DNA from: Promerops cafer
Lineage: Eukaryota; Chordata; Aves; Passeriformes; Nectariniidae
Length of the DNA stretch: 64,000 nucleotides
Direction: 5' to 3'
NCBI GenBank assembly: GCA_013398275.1
Contig: VZSE01002199.1
Span: 288,823-352,822, forward strand
Below the pieces are notes generated by a model. That model was not told where the DNA came from and ran no database searches. It saw nothing but the letters and a program-made list of their open reading frames with translations. Positions 1 to 15,500 of this stretch are shown piece by piece. Made by a program: the position numbers and the translations under genes. Every line of letters starts with the position of its first letter. Within the stretch, counting starts at the first letter, position 1.

Positions 1-405
1 ATTACAATTAACCAGCCAATTTATTATAAAATAGTCTGCAACACAGAAGTAAAAAATAGCCCTTCAAGACAAGTCATTGAAACAAGAAAGTAAATAATTT
101 TGTACAGAACATAGTTTAATGATTCCTTCATCAAGAAAATGGAAATCATGAAACATAACCAAGTAAATTACTTCAAACAGCCTGTGAATTTACACAAAAA
201 CCCCTCACAAACAAAAAACCCAAACAAGAAGGTATTAACAAAACTGTCTGGTCTTTTTATGTCCTGGTATGGTATCTGAGACACATAAAACGTCTGAGTG
301 AACTTGCTTTTGGCCTACTCAACCAAAATAAACTACAGAGAAGTCACCTAAAGACATAGTATTTATTTTCAAACCTGGGAAAATTATGAAATAAGCCTCA
401 ATCAG
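1..405 (-). other. TERT: TERT 3' UTR and candidate polyadenylation signals
   Basis: This is the minus-strand sequence after the TERT stop. AATAAA occurs at 367-362, about 40 bp past the stop, and again at 25-20 (ATAATAAATT). Either could direct cleavage; the second would put the transcript end near or beyond the window edge. No transcript evidence is available here, so the true end is unknown. Confidence 0.5.
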
Positions 406-509
406 TTAGTCCAGGATAGCTTTGAAATCTTGATGAAGAGATGGTTCTGTCACTGCCTGCAGTAGTGCCACAGTATCCTCTGGGATCCTCCTGATTAGCT
501 GCCTCTTAC
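406..509 (-). CDS. TERT: TERT exon 16: C terminus and stop
   Basis: The coding part of the last exon is 104 bp, starting after acceptor TTTTGGTAG and ending with TAA at 408-406. It encodes [20 protein letters not shown], then [13 protein letters not shown]. The terminal DFKxILD is the conserved end of vertebrate TERT (human DFKTILD), here with alanine for threonine. Confidence 0.96.
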
Positions 510-3500
510 CTACCAAAATATCAGAAACAATTAATTACAACTGCAAATAACTATTAATTCTGGTTTAGGGAAAATGCTAATAAAACAATGAAATCAATAC
601 TAGCTAAAACCACCTAAAAAGTTGAAACACCTGGAATATAGGGACAAAAGAAAGCTGTAGTAAAATATGCTACTGTTCTTCCACACTTAAATCAGGCTAA
701 CAAATAAAAAGGTTTAACATTGTATGTGAAAATATTAACAAAAAGTCAAGGAGCAAATTCCTCCTACTTTCTGTTTTTGTGATTTTTTTTGTTCAGATTT
801 GAGAACTTCACTACATTTTGAAAAGTATAAGCCCATTTGTTCAACAACTTTACCCACCAAATAAGGTCTTCCGTTAAACCACAGTTACTTCAAAAGACTG
901 AATGTCCCATCAATAGAAACACAGACAGTAAAAAGGACTTTTTACAGATCAAGAAGAATGTGTAAAATCCTAGCAACAGTTTAAGTCTGTCACTAAACAG
1001 AGTCAGCAAAATTGTCAATGGTGCAGAAAGCCAGAAGTACTCAATAAACATTTGCCCTGTATCTGGAAAGGAGAGAAATGATGTATTTAGATCTTATCGT
1101 GATAAGGAAAGACTCTTGCTCCTTTCCCCACTGGTAATAAAAGGAGGGATGTTAAAGAATAACTGTGCTTTAAATACTTAACTCTGAAGAATGATGACAA
1201 CTCATGACAAGCCCCTGATGTTGACATTTAATAGGTTTGGGAATAGTGGGAAGAACCTCCTCCCCAAAAGCTAGGAGCTTGATTTCGATTCCCACGGAGG
1301 GTAATGGAAAGGCATGTGCAGGGACACAAGAAAAAACCACATTTGTATCAATTCCAGTCAACAACATGATCTTACAGACGTAACAGGTTTTATACAGCCA
1401 ATACAAACTCCAAAATGACAACAAAAATTGCAGCTGTTAAGCCAACATAGGGGCTTTTACCAGCCTTATTTATCTCTGTGCTACAGATTATTGCAGCATA
1501 TAGAGATACTGAGCAAACTTCACAGGATCCCACCTGAAAGTCAGCGACTTCCCTGTCATGACCACTGACATTCACACATATGTCCTGATTTCCAGAAGAC
1601 AAAACTTAAAATACCATGTTTAGAATTAGCTCTGACATCTTTACATAATGCTTAGTTATCTAGTAACCTCCTCTACGAGATGATGTTCTGATTACAATAA
1701 CATTGCCCAGGACTAGGTCTGGTGCAGGGCAAACAAAACTAACTCGTAACTGCATAGAAAACTATCAATATCTCTGTAAATAGTGTATGCCCAAAGGATC
1801 GGGACATTTAGTACAGTACTAAATTAAAAAGAAAATACAAATATAAACACCATGTACAATCAGGCACTGAAAACCAGGCTTCACTTATGACCAGAGACCT
1901 TGGGGATACAGAGATGATGACGCCTGTTCACACGAAGGGTCTGCATGTGACTCGTCACCACAAGATGCCTCTGTACAGCTCCACCAATTATTGTATCAAC
2001 CCTTGCTGCACGGGTGGAACGGGGCTAGGTGGAAGTACAGGTAAGATTTCAGGTTGCTACAAGCAAATGGAGAGATAGCATTTGAATTACTTGGACCCCA
2101 GTGATCTGTCAACCAATCACAGTGAAAGTTTCCATCTCAAAAGTTTCATAGTAAAGCCACAAGTCACAGCCTGCTAATTGTTCAGGCAGCTGTTAGGCAA
2201 AGATTTCTGAAGCCTTGATCTCTCAGTATTGTACTTGAAGTCTCAGATATTTCCAAAAGAAACTGGACTCTGTAGATAAAAAGAGTGGATTGTCTTAACA
2301 CTGTGGATGTGAAGAACAGATTCTGCCTCAGAGAAGGTAAGATTTATCAAAGAATAGCTGAAAATTACTCTTTTCAAGAGAAGGTCACCACTGACTTTCT
2401 ACGGACCTTTGGACTTTTCCTGCTTCACTTCCACAATACTCCAGAAGTACAACATTAATAGGCTTCCCCAGGATCTTAGGAAGAAAGATTATTCCCTTTC
2501 TCAAAGGCAATTCTCACTGCCAGAGAAGCCAACTGACAGGTGGTCAGCTTTCTCTTCCTGGGTAAGAAACTGTGCACAGAGTTAGGCCTGGACCACATTC
2601 AAGTTTCAGGTCAATATTGCATTTGGGCAAGCAGCTCTACGGGTACAGCAGAAGGAACCGAGTGACAATTGCTATTCAAACTAGGAAAACTTCACCTCTA
2701 CTTCCCAGCCAATTTTCCCTGGCATCTGTGGTGGTGTGACTTTGTGGACAGCAGAGACCACTTTTATGGCTGATGCACGCAGCCATGGAAGGTGAGATTC
2801 TGCTGAGCAATAAATCTGCCTGGGGCTGTGCCTTCACCCTAAAAGTATTGTCAGATTAAACAGCAAAGCATGCACAGAGAAGGATTGAAGTGATTTGGCT
2901 TGGATTATGGTCTGCCAGTCAAAGATCCCATAAGCAAAACCTTCAGCATTAGAGATGAAAACTCAAATGTGCCCTATATGGATCGTAGAGAAGTGAGGCA
3001 GCTCCCAGAGAAGCCACTGTCCTACTGGTTGTGCCTGCTGCATTCTCTGCTTAGTTCTTCAGTCTCTGTTCCCTCCAAGTGAAGCAAGCAGCCCTGCCCT
3101 GGTTTCTCAGCAGCAGTGAGCAGACTTGAGGCCTCTGGTTTTGGTGTCAGTGAGTAACTTGGAGGAGTTCCTCTGGGAAAGGCTGTTGGAATTCTGCTCC
3201 CTACAGAAAGTCCACAGCTCTCAAGAATGTGGCTGGCAAAATCCCAACCATCAATCTGTTTCCTGTAAAAGTGTAACTGTTGTCTTGACCCCCACACACT
3301 GCACTACCAAAAATCAGACTCTGCACTCAGGCGTTACTGCAAGCCTTTGATATGGGAAGGAAATGCTCCCTTCCAAAAGAAAAGCTACTTTCTTTTTGGG
3401 GCACGAGATTTCAGTGCAGCTATCAAAAGAAGCTTATGATACATTTCAAATCAAATAGGTGTTACTCTGGAATGAGACCCAGGAATTTCCTGGTCTTGTA

Positions 3501-6500
3501 TAAGAAAACTGCCCAAGCAATGACTCATTCAGAGTGCAAATTACAGAGTCAGTGTCGAGACTCTTGCTATCACCACAGCTAAATTCATCAACAGTACTGG
3601 CTGCTTCAGGAAAACCTCTTGCTGTCCACTTTTAATATCTTAAAACTGAAAATTCCACTATTTCTGGGGCTGGCCTGCAGGTAGACTGCACAACTGTTTA
3701 AGAAAAGAGCTCCCCAGGGGCCAGGGACACAGACAGGTTCTTTCACCACATGGAAGTATCAGAGATACAGCAACACCACAACTCTCCAAGAATACACATG
3801 CAGTAGAGCCAGTGCTTCTGTTTCCAAGTGACCCTGGTCACACTTTTTTGGTAAGAGTTTAAATTGTGGGAGGAGTTTATTTAGTTGCCAGTTCATCTAC
3901 ATATCTTAAAATAGAAGCTTGAGCATTTGTATTTCATTTAGTTAAACCTGCTGAGAATACTTACATGATTAACACAGTCTTATTAAGCCTTCTGAACTGT
4001 ACAAGCTTACTGAGTGCCAAGCATCAACTGTCCTGTGAGAATAAGGCTCTAGAAAATGCAGTGCTGAAAAACATTTTCATCTGTCTACTTATACTTAGTA
4101 AATTTGAATAAAATCAGATTGTTAATGTACATGTGAGAACAACATTTTAGGATTAGAAAACTTTAAAAATCTACTAGTTTCTAATCTTTATTACAATTAA
4201 CCATAGACAAAACTATAAAAATAGCTGGATACTTACAGACTTTTAAGGATGTAAGCAGACATGTGTAAACAGCTTTGTGATTTGACAGTTTGACAGTGAA
4301 GGCATGGTAGCAGAGCCATTCTGCTACTTGAATAGGGAATATGCCAAATATACCTTTGTTACCTTCAGCAATCCCTAGAGACAGAAAAAGCAAATAATGT
4401 AACTGAAAACTATGAGCATTAAGAAGTATGTCTGGTCTCTCCTCTCTTTCTACAAAATCAGCCCCGGATTTTTTTACTAGGAAACCTGTGTAGTCCGTGA
4501 AGTCTTGTACATCAACAGAGAACTAAAAACTAGTGCCTGAAACACAATCTTCAAAAAATTGAGTTTAAGAAGAAAAATGCACTGTGATTCTTATTATGCA
4601 CTTCACAATATTCATTCCTGATCTTTATCCCAAAATTACACCATCGGACTGCACATTCAAGATGTTCTACTTGTCTAAAAAAACCCCCAAACAAATCCAA
4701 ACCCACTACTTCATTGCCATTAACATCCTATACCTGCATTTACTGTTTTCAGGATAGCATAGCAGCATGATGCAGTCTGAGAGATAATCCTTAGGAAGAA
4801 ATGAGGATTTTTTCTAACTTGCTGGTTGAATGGAAATTGGAGTACACAGGCATGGAACCTGTTCACAAAAACAGCCTATTTAATCAAAAGTCATTTGCAA
4901 TTTCAAGTGAGACTATGACTACATAGCTTAGGCACTATACAACATTTAAAAGCACAAAACAGTCTTTATCTGTATCAATACTGTTACTGCATGACACTTC
5001 TCCTATATATACACATTCCTGAAATGTCAGACACGTATGATGCTTGTTTCTGAATTTTATGCTGAAAGAAGATCTTGAAGCCATCTGCCTTGGTAACAGA
5101 CTTCTCCTCTGAGGATAGCATAACTGTGTTATATGCAGGGAAAAGTAAACTACTCACTGTCACCAATTCCATATCACAGACCATGCCACCAGAGAACACC
5201 CACATGAGATAGTGCCAGAGGAAGAAAAAACAAAGCAAAACCCCACAATAAATTCTGTTCAGGTATGCAGGAAAATTCCAAATGATTCCACAGACCAGGA
5301 TACTCACTCCTTTGCCTATTTGGAAGCCAACTCTATATATGTTATTTGTATCATATGCTTCCTTACACCTGCTTGAAAATATTTTAAACTGCTGACTTTT
5401 TTTACCTTCAGACTCTGGCATTATAATCTTGCTTAGGCTGACTATAGCCAATTACAATGTTGATTTTTAACAAATCAACCATGTATATACTTGTTTATTC
5501 AACTAACCCAGCATATTGAAATCACTTAAAAAACCCAACATTTTCAATATTTAAAGGACAGATCCAAGTACCATGCTGCATTACAGGTCTTTGGCTGAAT
5601 TAACCTGACATACAGTTAAGATGGTGGATAGTCTTTTAAATAACATATAAAGGCCACTGTTAGAATGTTACCATAAAACCAAACAGAAGAAACTAAGTGA
5701 TCATATCTATCAGAGAAAAATCTTAAATCACCCACAACACAAAAGTTTAACAGCTGGACACATCAGTGCTGTACTAGACAAACCCAATTACACTTCTTGG
5801 ACAAAGAATACAGCCTGAATGTGGACCAACTGAATTTAAGAACAAAACCAAAATGTCCCTTCGTAACAAGTGTAAGCATAGTAAAAGAGCAACATCTGAT
5901 TTCTGTGAAGAGTGAAGAACTTCTTGCACATTTTCTGGGTTAAAACAGTAAAAACTCAATTACTTGCTGCTGCCAATCATCCAAAGTTCTCAATGTACAT
6001 AGTTTAGTATTTTCTTCCAACTTGCTTATCAGTTTTGGTTTCTTTCCCTTATCTTTGTTTAAAACATTCACTTCCTCTGCTGATCAAGCCCAGCTCACAA
6101 ATGCCAAGATATTACCAGCTAAGGAGCAATTAAAATGTTATCAGCAGTAAGAAACTACAATTAACTTGGTAGAATGAAGCCTCACTTTACCTAAAGTTAT
6201 ACAGGTCAAAGTTCCATATGACTTTAACAGATACGAAGTTATATATACAAACCGGCTAATATTTAACTGATCTAAATATAAAATGGTTAATAAGGCTTCT
6301 TATCATACTTCTGAAGCAAAACAGACTGGTTATCTTGAGGTCAGCTGTCAAAACCAAGACACTGAAAATCCATTTGGTGAAGTATCACTTAAACATACAC
6401 ATCAAATATATTCCTGTATCCTAAACCTAACAGTATTACTTAGGAACAGTGTTGAAACAAGAATAACTTGACCTACTACTGACATTTACTACTGCACACA

Positions 6501-9500
6501 TCGTACATATATATATACACACACACACACTGCACACTTACATGGCACACTTTTTTCTAATTCATAGCTCCTCCATCTGTCAAGAAAGAGTAATGAAATA
6601 TTGCACTTCAGAAGACAGTGACCTACCTGTAAGCCTGGAGTAAAAATATCTTGTAGATGTTAATGAGAACTGTTCTAAGGCTGTTGATCTAGAACAGAAA
6701 CAGAGGTATAAGAATATTTTAGTGTCATAATACGATCTGTTGAAGATCTAAACAAAAACATTTTATGCTGAACTTAAAAGATTTCTTTTATGCAACTAGG
6801 TTAACAATGTTGTGAAGGATCACTTCTGGAACGCTACATTTTATTTGATGTCAACATTTCCAGATTATGTGCATTTCGTTTTAAAATAAACTTTTATGTT
6901 AGAACTCAAAGCAGTTTTAATGCTCTTCATCACTAATCACAATATTGCCAAACATCCATTTTCATATTCCCACCTGTAAATCAAGAAATAAACTATGACA
7001 TTTCAGTTTGAGGACCGCACTCAGTTTGTATTTCATGTTTTTCCCAGCTGTTATACTTGAATTGAAGGAAAGACTTGATCTGATGGAAGTACAGGTGTAA
7101 CTGGAAAAAAAAAAGTAAAAAATTAGTTAAACTCCATGGGATTAAATTCTGTAACGAAAGCCTTATTTAACTTCCCATGTTACAGAGATTTCCTGCTAAT
7201 TATTGAGCCAGTAGCTAACAGATGACCATAATTAAATTCAATGTTGAAAGAGACTAGGCCCTGTGGCATTAAGGGTATTAGCTAAAGGCTGACTTCAATA
7301 CCTCAGGGCTGAAAAATTCACCCTGCTAAAAAAAGCCAAATCAATAACCTTAAAAACAAACTAAATGTATTTCTTAAACACATTGTCTAGACAGAACATT
7401 ATTAATTACTCCAGTGACAATCATCTATATCTATGATCCATGCAATGCAGGAGCTTAGGCTTGAAGCCACCTTAAATAGCTGGAACATCAGGGTTGTTCC
7501 AGTAACTAAGTCGAGCTTATCAAAAGCAAAGCCTTGAAACAAACATCGTGGTGGGCTTGGCAGTGCTGGGTTAATGGTTGAACTCAATCTTAAAGGTCTT
7601 TTCCAACATAAACAATTCTATGATTTTGTGATTCTGATTATTGTCTCCCAGACCAGTAGCATCAACACCCTTTTCAACATAAACTGTTTCTTTCAAGAAC
7701 TCAGCTGGTAGATAAATCTCTTTGGCTGTTGAGTTTGGTCCTTTGCTATGGGAAACCATGTCATATAAATTCCTTTCCTAAAGTGACTAAAGTGACCAAA
7801 CTTTTCTGTTTAGGAAGACTACTGAGGAACTTTACCACCCTATCAGTGGAAAACCTCCTCCTAATTTTCTACTTAAGTGCTTAAGGGCTGTTTATACTAA
7901 AAATGGTCAATAATGAAGCTAATGAAGCAATATTATCCTTGAGTGTCACCACTTTTCAATCCTTAGCAAATATCTAATGCTATCTCTAGTAGTCCATGTA
8001 AAGGGTCTACAGAACTTTTCAGCAGGATATATTATCCTGTCCTGAGTTTTATGCCACTTCAGACTACGTCATGTAAATGGTCAAGGCTGCTAGTTTAAAG
8101 AGAAGTTCTCTTCCTCACACATTCTTTCCCATCTGAAGTGTACCAGAGGGAACACCTCTGATGTTGAAAAGACTGCTAGTCCCTCTAGTATATACCAAAT
8201 TAATTTCTGTTTTCCAGTTAATTCAACTACACCATTCCCAACATACCCTCGTGTTTCTCCCACCATGTACGAGATACTGTAAAGCTGACACTGGAGTGTA
8301 CAACTCTATTTACCTGGAGTAATCGCAGTAAACCTCAAGTGTTTTTATATCTAATAACAAACCACACCACGGGATCAAACGACAATCTGGCAGCTGTTTA
8401 AATTTGGAACATCCTGGGATATCATCAACAGGAAAATTCACCACTGTCTTATTTGGGTTTATTAAAAGGCCGTACTCAGGAATACCTGCTGTTAGAGTCC
8501 TAAAACAGACATAAATAGTTAGGCTAAGCCCCCCCCAGCAAAGCAGACAAAAACTGGCACCATGCTGCAAGACTGAAGTTCTTGAACGTAAGGGCAGAAA
8601 TCAAAGAATAAAGGGAACCACAGCCAACTCTTCAGGTTAAGGAAGACAGCTAGAAATAAAGAAAGTGAAGACATTAGAGGTAAATAAATATATAAAATAA
8701 ACAAACTTGACAACAACGGAGAAAAAAATTTACAGATTAATGCAAATTAAGCACATCAGCCAGGCAACACTTGAGACAAACTGTATGAACCACACTCACA
8801 GAAACCTCTGAAATAAAAATCATTGGAAAAAGATGACAAGTTATTGTTTTTGGAAGTTAATAAAACCAAGGAGAATCCACATAACAGGAACCTCACTTAT
8901 CTGATGAAAAGTTTTGAAGGGGAACATTTTCCCTAAGAATGTTTTCACTGCCAGAATGCTTGCTGATTATCTGCTACATACTGGATCAGCAGTGTCATGA
9001 ACAAGGAGCAGTTTGTCTTACTTGGCAGTGTACTTATGTGCAGGCTTCATCTTTTTAAAGAGAGGAAGAGGTAGGCTCTTCTTCTTGGGGAGTCACAGTC
9101 TTAATGCTGTTTCCTCAAAACTAATTTATTGAGTCCCCCAGTTCTAACACTACATTAGGAAAAGCTGGTACTACTCCATTTGTGGCAGAGAGCTCATAGG
9201 ATCTGATCTGTAAACAGTTCTGGAAATCTCTCATAGAAAAGGCTAGTTCTCTACAGAAAATCAACACAGCTGGTACAGAAGTTAACATAGAACAAAGATG
9301 CAGACAATTTCAAAGAGCAAGAAGGACAATATCTGCACTGCTATTCAAGTGACATTGTGCTGAAAAGATGCAAGAGATTAATAGCTTGAGGCCCTCACTG
9401 TCAGTTTGATTTATCTGTAAACCCACAGATTCCTAGAAATTTCTTTCTGTTCTGATAAGGAAATGAGGACAAATGAAGTCTTCAAAATACACTACCACTA

Positions 9501-12500
9501 CTTCATACAATTTATACTTTAAACTGTACTTAATTGATTGCTCCATCACCTTTCAGGCTCGCAACAGAGCTGCATCTTGTACTGAAAAGCATGATGCAAC
9601 TGACTACACTGCAGATGCTAAGCTTTTCTTCAAGACCTGTCCCCTGCATCCTTTAAATTGATTTTGGCATCAGCAGAACTCCCCTAGGACTGACTGTACA
9701 TTCCTATCTGCAGTAACCAGGAGCTTCTGGGATTCAATTTTTAAACAAAAGGTAGTTCTGAAGGACAATAAAGAATTACTGTTTTAAAACTTCCGTGTGA
9801 ACTGCATACTACCATGCTACTGGTATGTTCAGACACTCATCATGGAATGTTAATGACCAGAAAATTCTTAGCAATATTGGATCAGACCAGAGCTACATTC
9901 TTTCCTGGGGAACAGAAAGCAGCAGCATGAGTGCCCAATAAAAACATTTTGAGAATGTAAATAAGGCATCCTAAAAATTTGAGAGAAAATTGTTTTAATA
10001 GACAACTGTCAGCTGCTTTGGTTTGGCTGCAATACTAATTTTTGCTTGAAGCTCCACCATGGTTAATAGGTAGGTCCCTAATTCAAACTTAAGCAGGAAC
10101 TGCCCACCATGTGAACTGCAACAGATTGTTAACTGGCTATCAAGAATGCAGTTTTAGGATTCTTCCCAAGCACAGGCTACTACCAAGGACTCCAAAATAG
10201 CCCTTGATTGTTAACTCATAAAACAAATACACCTATGTGCATAAAGATGAAAAAGAATTATGTAAAAGGTAATAATCCTCACTACTTTGAAGACTATGTC
10301 TCTAATAGCATACCTTAGGAAAGTTCTTGCCTTCATTAAATGTGGTGTAAGCAGCAAAAAATCATCAATGAGACGTATTAGGATTCTGTAATCAAGAAGA
10401 AACTAATGTTAGATCTTTTAATGCGTAATCCTTTTGAAGCTTTTTCATACACTTCAGAGCAACAATGTGCCTGCCTATTTTAATTCACAAGATGGTAGAT
10501 GTCAATATGAACTCCAAACTGAGACTCATGAAAAAGTTCTCAGTTTTGCTTCTTTCCTAAACATAAATGAAAAAATTAAATAAAATAAAAAAGCAATGAA
10601 ACTGGCTAGATGAAACATGAAGGAATTTACAACACACAAACTATTCCACAGTGGCTTCCCTGGATACAGGGGTTTACACTTTTCCAAGGGAGAATATCTC
10701 TCTACAAGACATGGAAAAGATGTGCCAGACCAGGTACACAAGTAGATTCTTGATGGGCTCCAACTCCACCTCTGTTTACCACGTAATAACTTGTTTATGA
10801 AGCTATAGCTTGAATGTAAACCAGAATACCATCTACCACTGTAAAGGCTGAAATCTTCCAATAGCATTCAGACCCCAAGCATGTCCATATTTTTCTGGTA
10901 AATCCTGCCTAGCAGATCACAGAGAAGTAGCTCTGGAGATGATGATGTACAGTCTCATCTTCAAAGCAAGAGTACTGCCATCACTATGATCAGATCAACT
11001 GTACCTTGGCCCAGCCAAGTCAATAACCATCTCATTCTTCTGAATTAAAGGACAAATTGAATTTTCAAGATCGTTCAACAGACACTTAAGCAACATTCTA
11101 AAATCAGCTGCTACACTGAAGAGTGCTTTCTTCTGAATCAGTTTCATCATTTCCATTTTGTAAACAACACCCTTTGAAAGCAACAGACAGCTTTTCAGAC
11201 TCACCTCAGAGCATCCTCAAGCCTGTAAGAACTACTACTCTTGTAGGGAAATGTTTAAAATTCTGACACCCAGCAAGCCTCCCAAGAAGAGACACCAGGA
11301 GTATTCCCACAGTTCTTTTTCATTTTTTTGGGAAAGAATTCACAGCAATGAAAGGAGATGTCTGAACACAAGTTTCAGGGTCCAGCTCATGACTAAATAC
11401 CCTAATCCAGGATTCAGCTGGGGATCTGTTCACACAAAGATAAAAGGAACCTCAAAATTTTTACAGCTAATAAAGAGGTAAAGTTTTTTAATCAGGCTAG
11501 CTTTCTGTCAAGCTCCTAAGGAGCAAGCACATGCAGGGCACAAAGACTGAGAAGATTTACCAAAAATCACACGGGGCTTCAAACAAGAACACCAACATAC
11601 TCCATAAAAAATCTGCTATAAAGCTCTGACCTTGATAAAATGTTAAGATTTACCGACAGTGGATCAGAAAGCCCTCAGGCAGAAGCCTGGTGGGTCAGAA
11701 AGTCTGTAACAAACATCTCGTCTGAGGTGAAAAGACCACAGATGATGTGGGAATGAGTGAGGCATAGCCATAAACTTCTCAGAAGTAAAGAGCAGCTTGT
11801 AAGACTCCTTACAGCATCCCTAAATACGGTGCTCTTTCTATGAATAAATCTCCTGCGAAAGATACAGGAAAGCTTCTCTGCATTTTCTCCTCAATCTTGC
11901 AATAGGGAAATTCTCCCAAAAAAACAACCACAATTTCACTGAAGCTGCAGAGATGTTTGTGTGCACCATACTCCTAATGAAGTTGGAAATCCTCGAAATT
12001 CAAAACTAAACGTCAGAGAAAATGACTAAAACATACAGTAATTCATAATACGTAGTGTAACAGAGCACAGAACAAAGCAGCCCTACCCATCCTCCTTTAC
12101 TCCAGAGAGCAATTTGTTTTCCATATCTCCATAGAATAAGCTGCAAAGTAACGTTGACAAAATGGAGCCCTGTGGAATTCCACAGCACTGTAAGTAGTAC
12201 CTACCAAAGAATAAAAGAAAACAAAAAGATCAAAACCTGCAACAAGATCACAATAGCTGTTAAATATTTTTTCCAAGTATAACGTAAGAAATACGCTGTA
12301 TGTTTGCCAGTTAGCCTTAAATTTTTTTTGTTCTTTATTCTAAGAATCTACATAGAGATCTAGAAGTTTTAACAGTGAAAAAAAACCCCACTAATACACA
12401 TACTCCTTTCATATTAACAAACTTGAGGAGACAACTGCCATTAAATGAAAGAAATTGCATAACTGATCTCAAACTACAAGGCCTCCTGCTGCTGCAGACA

Positions 12501-15500
12501 CATCCTTCATGGAAGTTCTTTAATTCTTATGTTACATCCTCAAGAGAAGTGTCCTTATACACAAAACTAAGTGCACTGGGGGAATTTTCCATGCTGGCGT
12601 CAACCAAATGGGTATGGCTCACAAAACCCAAGGGAATTATTTTCCCAACACTTCTTTGAAGCAGTGAGATGCTATAATGTCCATTTCACCACTATTACAT
12701 GAAAGACTTGGTGAAGCTGAAGAAAATAAATTCAGACCACATACTACTTTTGAGCACTGATCCTACCTGTATTTTCAGTCATCTGAAAGTACTCCTTGCA
12801 GTAGTTTTATTTTCTTACAGACTTTTGTTAAAGGTATCAAATGGTATTAAAAGATTGCTTAGAGGTCCCCAGCTCAATAATCAGCATTTTTCTCAAAACA
12901 TCAAGTTAATGTTGACTAACTATGATTTTTTTATGAGAAAGAGTCTATTTATTGACTGAACATATGGGGGCTTTTTTGGACAAACAAGAACAAGCTACTT
13001 AAAAGGGGTAAGTTCATTTCAGGACAAACAGTATTTTTTCAGTCAAGCTGTGACTGGATTTCAAAGTGTGAAGCTGGTTTTGTCAGGGTGTGCTTTCTCT
13101 GGAACCATTAAAATTCCATGAAACAGACTCACGTTGGTTAGTCATTATTAAAGTATGCCACAAGAGCATTCTTATGATCCTGCCAAAGGGAGCGTAAGCA
13201 TCAATGCTAGAAAAAAAATATAAACATGCTTCTATGTGACTCCTTGAGAGCATTTCTCACTCTCCCTCAATCCTGTGAGATTCTAAAATAAGTATTCTAA
13301 AACAAAGGTATTTTTCCCAGAGCAAGAAGCTATTCATTCTAACATAAATCACTCTGAATTTACAAATAATGATCATGTAAGTACTTCCTTTTTAAACATG
13401 GTACACATTTGCCACCTAGAGGCAAAACATAAGTACCAAATCAGTATCTCTACCAACAGAAGAAGAAATCTGCATTACTACCTTCTGTAACATCTGATTC
13501 TTAATTTTGGAGTTGCCAATAATTTAAATTCCTATTGCTGCTGCCTTTTACTTTTACTGCAACTTGCCAAATAGCAAAACTATTGCAGTACAGGGAAGTG
13601 ACTAACAAGGTTTTTGCATGATTGCTTGGATGTTACTCTTGCTTTTACTCACCACTCTGGATCTCACAATTTTAAAGTATATTCCTTTTGAATTACACTT
13701 GCAGTTTTAAATGAAGGTTATTCCATATTCTATGGAATAATACACTGTAAATAGTTAACACCATCCAGGTAGAGAAGAGAAATTTTATTCAACATAAAGC
13801 TAACTCCAAACTCTTCATGCTTTTTTGGAGCTTAAACTGATACACAAATTTCTCATTAATATGAAATAAAAAGATCTTTAAAAGACAGCTATCAAAAGTC
13901 CCCAGAGTAAATTAAAGGCATCCTCTTAACAGAAAACAAACAAACCAAGCATGCTATACAAAGAAAAACTGATTTCTTTTTTACCTGTTCCTAATCTTCA
14001 GGATGCTGTTACGTATCATTTGAAGGAAAAAATTAAACAGGCTGTAACTTGTCTCACAGAAAGTTAAGCTCTAGAAATGTGACAAAACAAAACAAGATTT
14101 GAAACGAAAAATACACTATAACTTCAAAGATACACAGAAATCTTTAAAAAGTAGACTATAGCAGCTCAAACCCCTAAGTAAGTGAAAAGACAAACTCTAA
14201 ACCCAAGATCTGAACATACATACTAAAAAGCTGCTCACATCCAACAGGTTAATTTTTGTTGGAAGTCGGGGGATTTTTTTTGTTTTGTGTTAGGAAAAAT
14301 CAAATATAACATCTAAACCCACTTTTTAAAGTGCTGGCATAATATACAGGATTATTACAATGTATAAGACCTTGCTCTTTTGGCCACTTTCTATCCTGTA
14401 AGACAATTTCTCTGTGCCATGATCTTTATGATTCCCAAAGTCTTGTTATGCTCTCTTGCCCATTCTGTTGCAAAATACACACTTCTCCAGGTATTACCAA
14501 CACTTCCATGCATTGCTGTCCACCCAATATTTATGGAACATTTTGTTAAAAATTGTAAGACAAGAACTCCATTAACAACGACTTAATTCAAATTAAAATA
14601 AAATTACTTTATACTTGTATAGATCAGACAGCAGACAAATGCACCCAGCTTCTGACAGAGCCATGCAAGATCACGATTACTTGCATTGAAAAGATAATGC
14701 AATGTACCAGTGGTACAGACACCCACCCTAACATAACACTTTTCTCAAAATACTTTGTTCTTTTAAGAAAATGACACACAAATTGTTTTCAAACATAAGA
14801 TATTTTTAAATAGAACACTGCTGCTCATGCAATATCTACCATAGTTCTCTAAACCAGTTTGAAAAAGATAACAAAATGCACTTATACATCAGAGATCCAT
14901 CTAGTTTCCATTTTCATTCAGGTACTCATTAGACTTTCTTATTTTTGTAGGATCCTGGAATTGTACACCAGCCACACCATACATTCTACTCGTATGTCCA
15001 CAGACATACACAAGACTTTCTGTATGCTAGAAATCACCTTTTGCCAACCTTGTAATTTTCCACTGCCAGGTGTAGAGAAGAAAAATTAAAGAGGAATTAC
15101 TAGCCTGAAAGAACATTCCTGTCTGCTCATTTGATGCTCAGGAGATCTTGTAGGTTGTTATTATGGAACACCATGACTCCAGGCAAGAAAATGCATGAAG
15201 AAACTGTCTGAGCCTATCACCTACTTCTATGCCTTTGTCATGCTGCTTGCACAGAAGAAAGTCTTGAGAACAAACACTCGTATCACAAGAATCAAAACAG
15301 AAGAATGCTTGGTTCTTGCAACAAAGTATCAGTTGGAGTAAATTTAAAATACATGTAATTTTTAGCCATACTTTTAATTCACTGAAAGCAAGAAATCCCT
15401 TTAAACAAAAACGTAAAGCATTGATCTTGTTTGCATTGCACTTAACTCCCTTAAAGAAGAGTTCATTCTCATCAACCTTAACAGGTAATCCTAAAATCAG

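Noticed and set aside
4984..5451. 155-codon open frame on the minus strand in TERT intron 13
   Set aside because: The translation has no recognisable domain, low-complexity composition typical of AT-rich DNA, and lies between two well-defined TERT exons on the same strand.
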